From contig NZ_JAODAB010000012.1 of NCBI RefSeq assembly GCF_025336485.1, forward strand, positions 115,237 through 179,236: a stretch of DNA of 64,000 bases, read 5' to 3'. Shown here one piece after another: positions 63,316-64,000 of this stretch (its first letter is position 1; each line of letters begins with the position of its first letter). The stretch comes from Pseudomonas citri. GTDB taxonomy: Bacteria; Pseudomonadota; Gammaproteobacteria; Pseudomonadales; Pseudomonadaceae. A program made the translations under genes and the position numbers. The notes beneath the pieces were generated by a model. That model was not told the DNA's origin and did no database searches. It worked only from the letters and a program-made list of their open reading frames with translations.

Positions 63316-63672
63316 TCAGCGCGGGTCAACGATATCCAATGCCCGATTTGCCAATAACTCACTGAGCTCGATCATCTGCTGGACACCCAAGGCAAAGTGC
63401 CGGCGCGAGCCTTCCAGATCGAAGGCCAGATCGCTGAGCATGGCGTTGGCGGAGGCTAGGGTTTCGCTGAGGTTGGCCAGGAGGGTTTCGGTGTCGAGCT
63501 TTTTGTTTACCGTGAACACTTGGCAGGGATCCGAAGAATTCGGGTTAGTGGATTTTGGCTTGAGATAAAAATCTAAAGTGCGCTTGGCTGCTTCATCAAG
63601 CTTTGGGGAATGCTGGCTTGTTTCGGAAGAGATGGAATCGTTTTTTGTTGGTCCAGAGTTATTTTCAGACAT
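63316..63672 (-). CDS. Small DUF6124/DUF3077-type protein
   Basis: A 118-residue soluble protein, Ser/Asn-rich at the N-terminus (MSENNSGPTKNDSISSETSQ). Its conserved helical core is LLANLSETLASANAMLSDLA followed by FDLEGSRRHFALGVQQMIEL and SELLANRALD. This core resembles small Pseudomonas-restricted proteins known as DUF6124/DUF3077, usually present as several copies per genome and often in accessory spots. The start at 63672 follows a weak GGAGC. It is bounded by inverted repeats and REPs, suggesting an insertion. Function unknown. Confidence 0.8.
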   Translation of the reverse strand: MSENNSGPTKNDSISSETSQHSPKLDEAAKRTLDFYLKPKSTNPNSSDPCQVFTVNKKLDTETLLANLSETLASANAMLSDLAFDLEGSRRHFALGVQQMIELSELLANRALDIVDPR

Positions 63673-63870
63673 GTTGAGCGCTCCATTAGGATGAAATTTC
63701 GCTCCTTTTACTTCGGGTTTCCAGGCCCGACCGCTGAATCTTCAGCGACGGAAAAAGCTTAGAGACAGCCCTTCCCACCCAGCAACCGCCAGAACTCGTC
63801 GGAAAAATCTGCCTGAATCAGAAAGTGTGTCCGACCATTCCCACAACGCGGTCGGCTGCCAGGCCGCCTC

Positions 63871-63899
63871 GCTTTTGCTTTTTGCTTTTTGCTTTTGAT
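63871..63899. repeat. Short tandem repeat GCTTTTT/GCTTTT
   Basis: GCTTTTGCTTTTTGCTTTTT followed by GCTTTTGAT: about four units of 6-7 bases, directly adjoining the inner edge of the inverted 109-base repeat. Copy 1 has an eroded counterpart (AGCCAAAGCAAGAGCAAGAG) at the same place. Confidence 0.6.
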
Positions 63900-64000
63900 C
63901 TTGAAGGCCCCGTTAACCACGACGGCCGAACGCAGGCATTGCGTAGTGGGCAACCCGGCATGGATGCCGGGTTAGCCGCGCTGGGCCATGGATGGCCCTT
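63892..64000 (-). repeat. 109-base repeat, copy 2 (inverted, continues past the window edge)
   Basis: Inverse of 63064-63172 with a handful of substitutions; it includes the hairpin CCCGGCAT-GG-ATGCCGGG (63954-63971). It reaches the right edge, so the real repeat is longer. Confidence 0.8.

Noticed and set aside
62950..63357. Several short frames (60-104 codons) in the right-end repeat region
   Set aside because: They lie inside repeated intergenic elements and are Arg/Lys/Ser-rich with no conserved features.
63759..63953. 64-codon minus-strand frame at the right edge
   Set aside because: Formed by the inverted 109-base repeat and the GCTTTTT microsatellite; a similar peptide arises from the other copy, as expected for repeat DNA rather than a gene.

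Overview
The window is a piece of a Pseudomonas chromosome, almost certainly from the P. fluorescens group. Protein sequences, GC-rich codon use and gene order all point there. From memory, the order azu / transglutaminases / ygiQ / dnaB / rplI / rpsR-rpsF / rlmB / rnr / purA / hisZ / hflCK / hflX / hfq / miaA / mutL / amiB / tsaE / nnrD / queG / orn / rsgA / motBA / rhdA / psd / serB / parC / parE matches the P. aeruginosa PA4909-PA4968 region. It is mostly conserved housekeeping DNA with small accessory insertions and many intergenic repeats. No prophage, CRISPR array or transposase gene was seen.

Layout. 1-2290: start of a branched-chain-type amino acid ABC transporter operon (permease cut by the window edge, periplasmic binding protein) behind a likely sigma-54 promoter. 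2289-6233: amaB-amaA (L-lysine to pipecolate to 2-aminoadipate branch) with a divergent LysR regulator. 6359-8417: pncB-nadE (NAD salvage), then azurin. 9253-16057: a three-gene cluster of two transglutaminase-like proteins and a circularly permuted ATP-grasp/alpha-E fusion. This is the least understood system here, probably a peptide or amide ligation system. 16304-25951: ygiQ, dnaB, the rpsF-rpsR-(membrane protein)-rplI operon, rlmB and rnr. 26179-26528: two identical tRNA-Leu(CAG) genes as a duplicated promoter-gene-terminator unit. 26695-31315: a chemoreceptor, purA and hisZ. 31676-41743: a long leftward superoperon from nnrD to hflC (nnrD-tsaE-amiB-mutL-miaA-hfq-hflX-hflK-hflC), much of it with overlapping start/stop codons. 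41807-47524: queG, a TRIC-type channel, orn, rsgA and motA-motB. 47688-55807: an HDOD protein, rhodanese, psd, a PilZ-like protein, serB and a HAMP/degenerate-cyclase protein. 55949-62726: a PqiC-like lipoprotein, then parE-(phytase/esterase-like)-parC and yqiA. 62727-64000: a repeat-rich end in which a small DUF6124-type gene sits between inverted copies of a 109-base repeat.

Themes. Intergenic repeats are diverse: GTGGGAGC-type REPs, a 'TGTGGCGAGGGGAT' palindrome present twice, AAGC-rich hairpins present twice, and two MITE-like elements (40 and 136 bases) sharing 14-base terminal inverted repeats. The DNA suggests several regulatory points: a sigma-54 promoter with an array of repeated upstream boxes, vegetative promoters for rpsF, the tRNAs and the HAMP gene, and strong bidirectional terminators. 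Coding starts use several non-ATG codons: GTG for the large transglutaminase, the chemoreceptor, tsaE and the HAMP protein, and TTG for hflX and serB.
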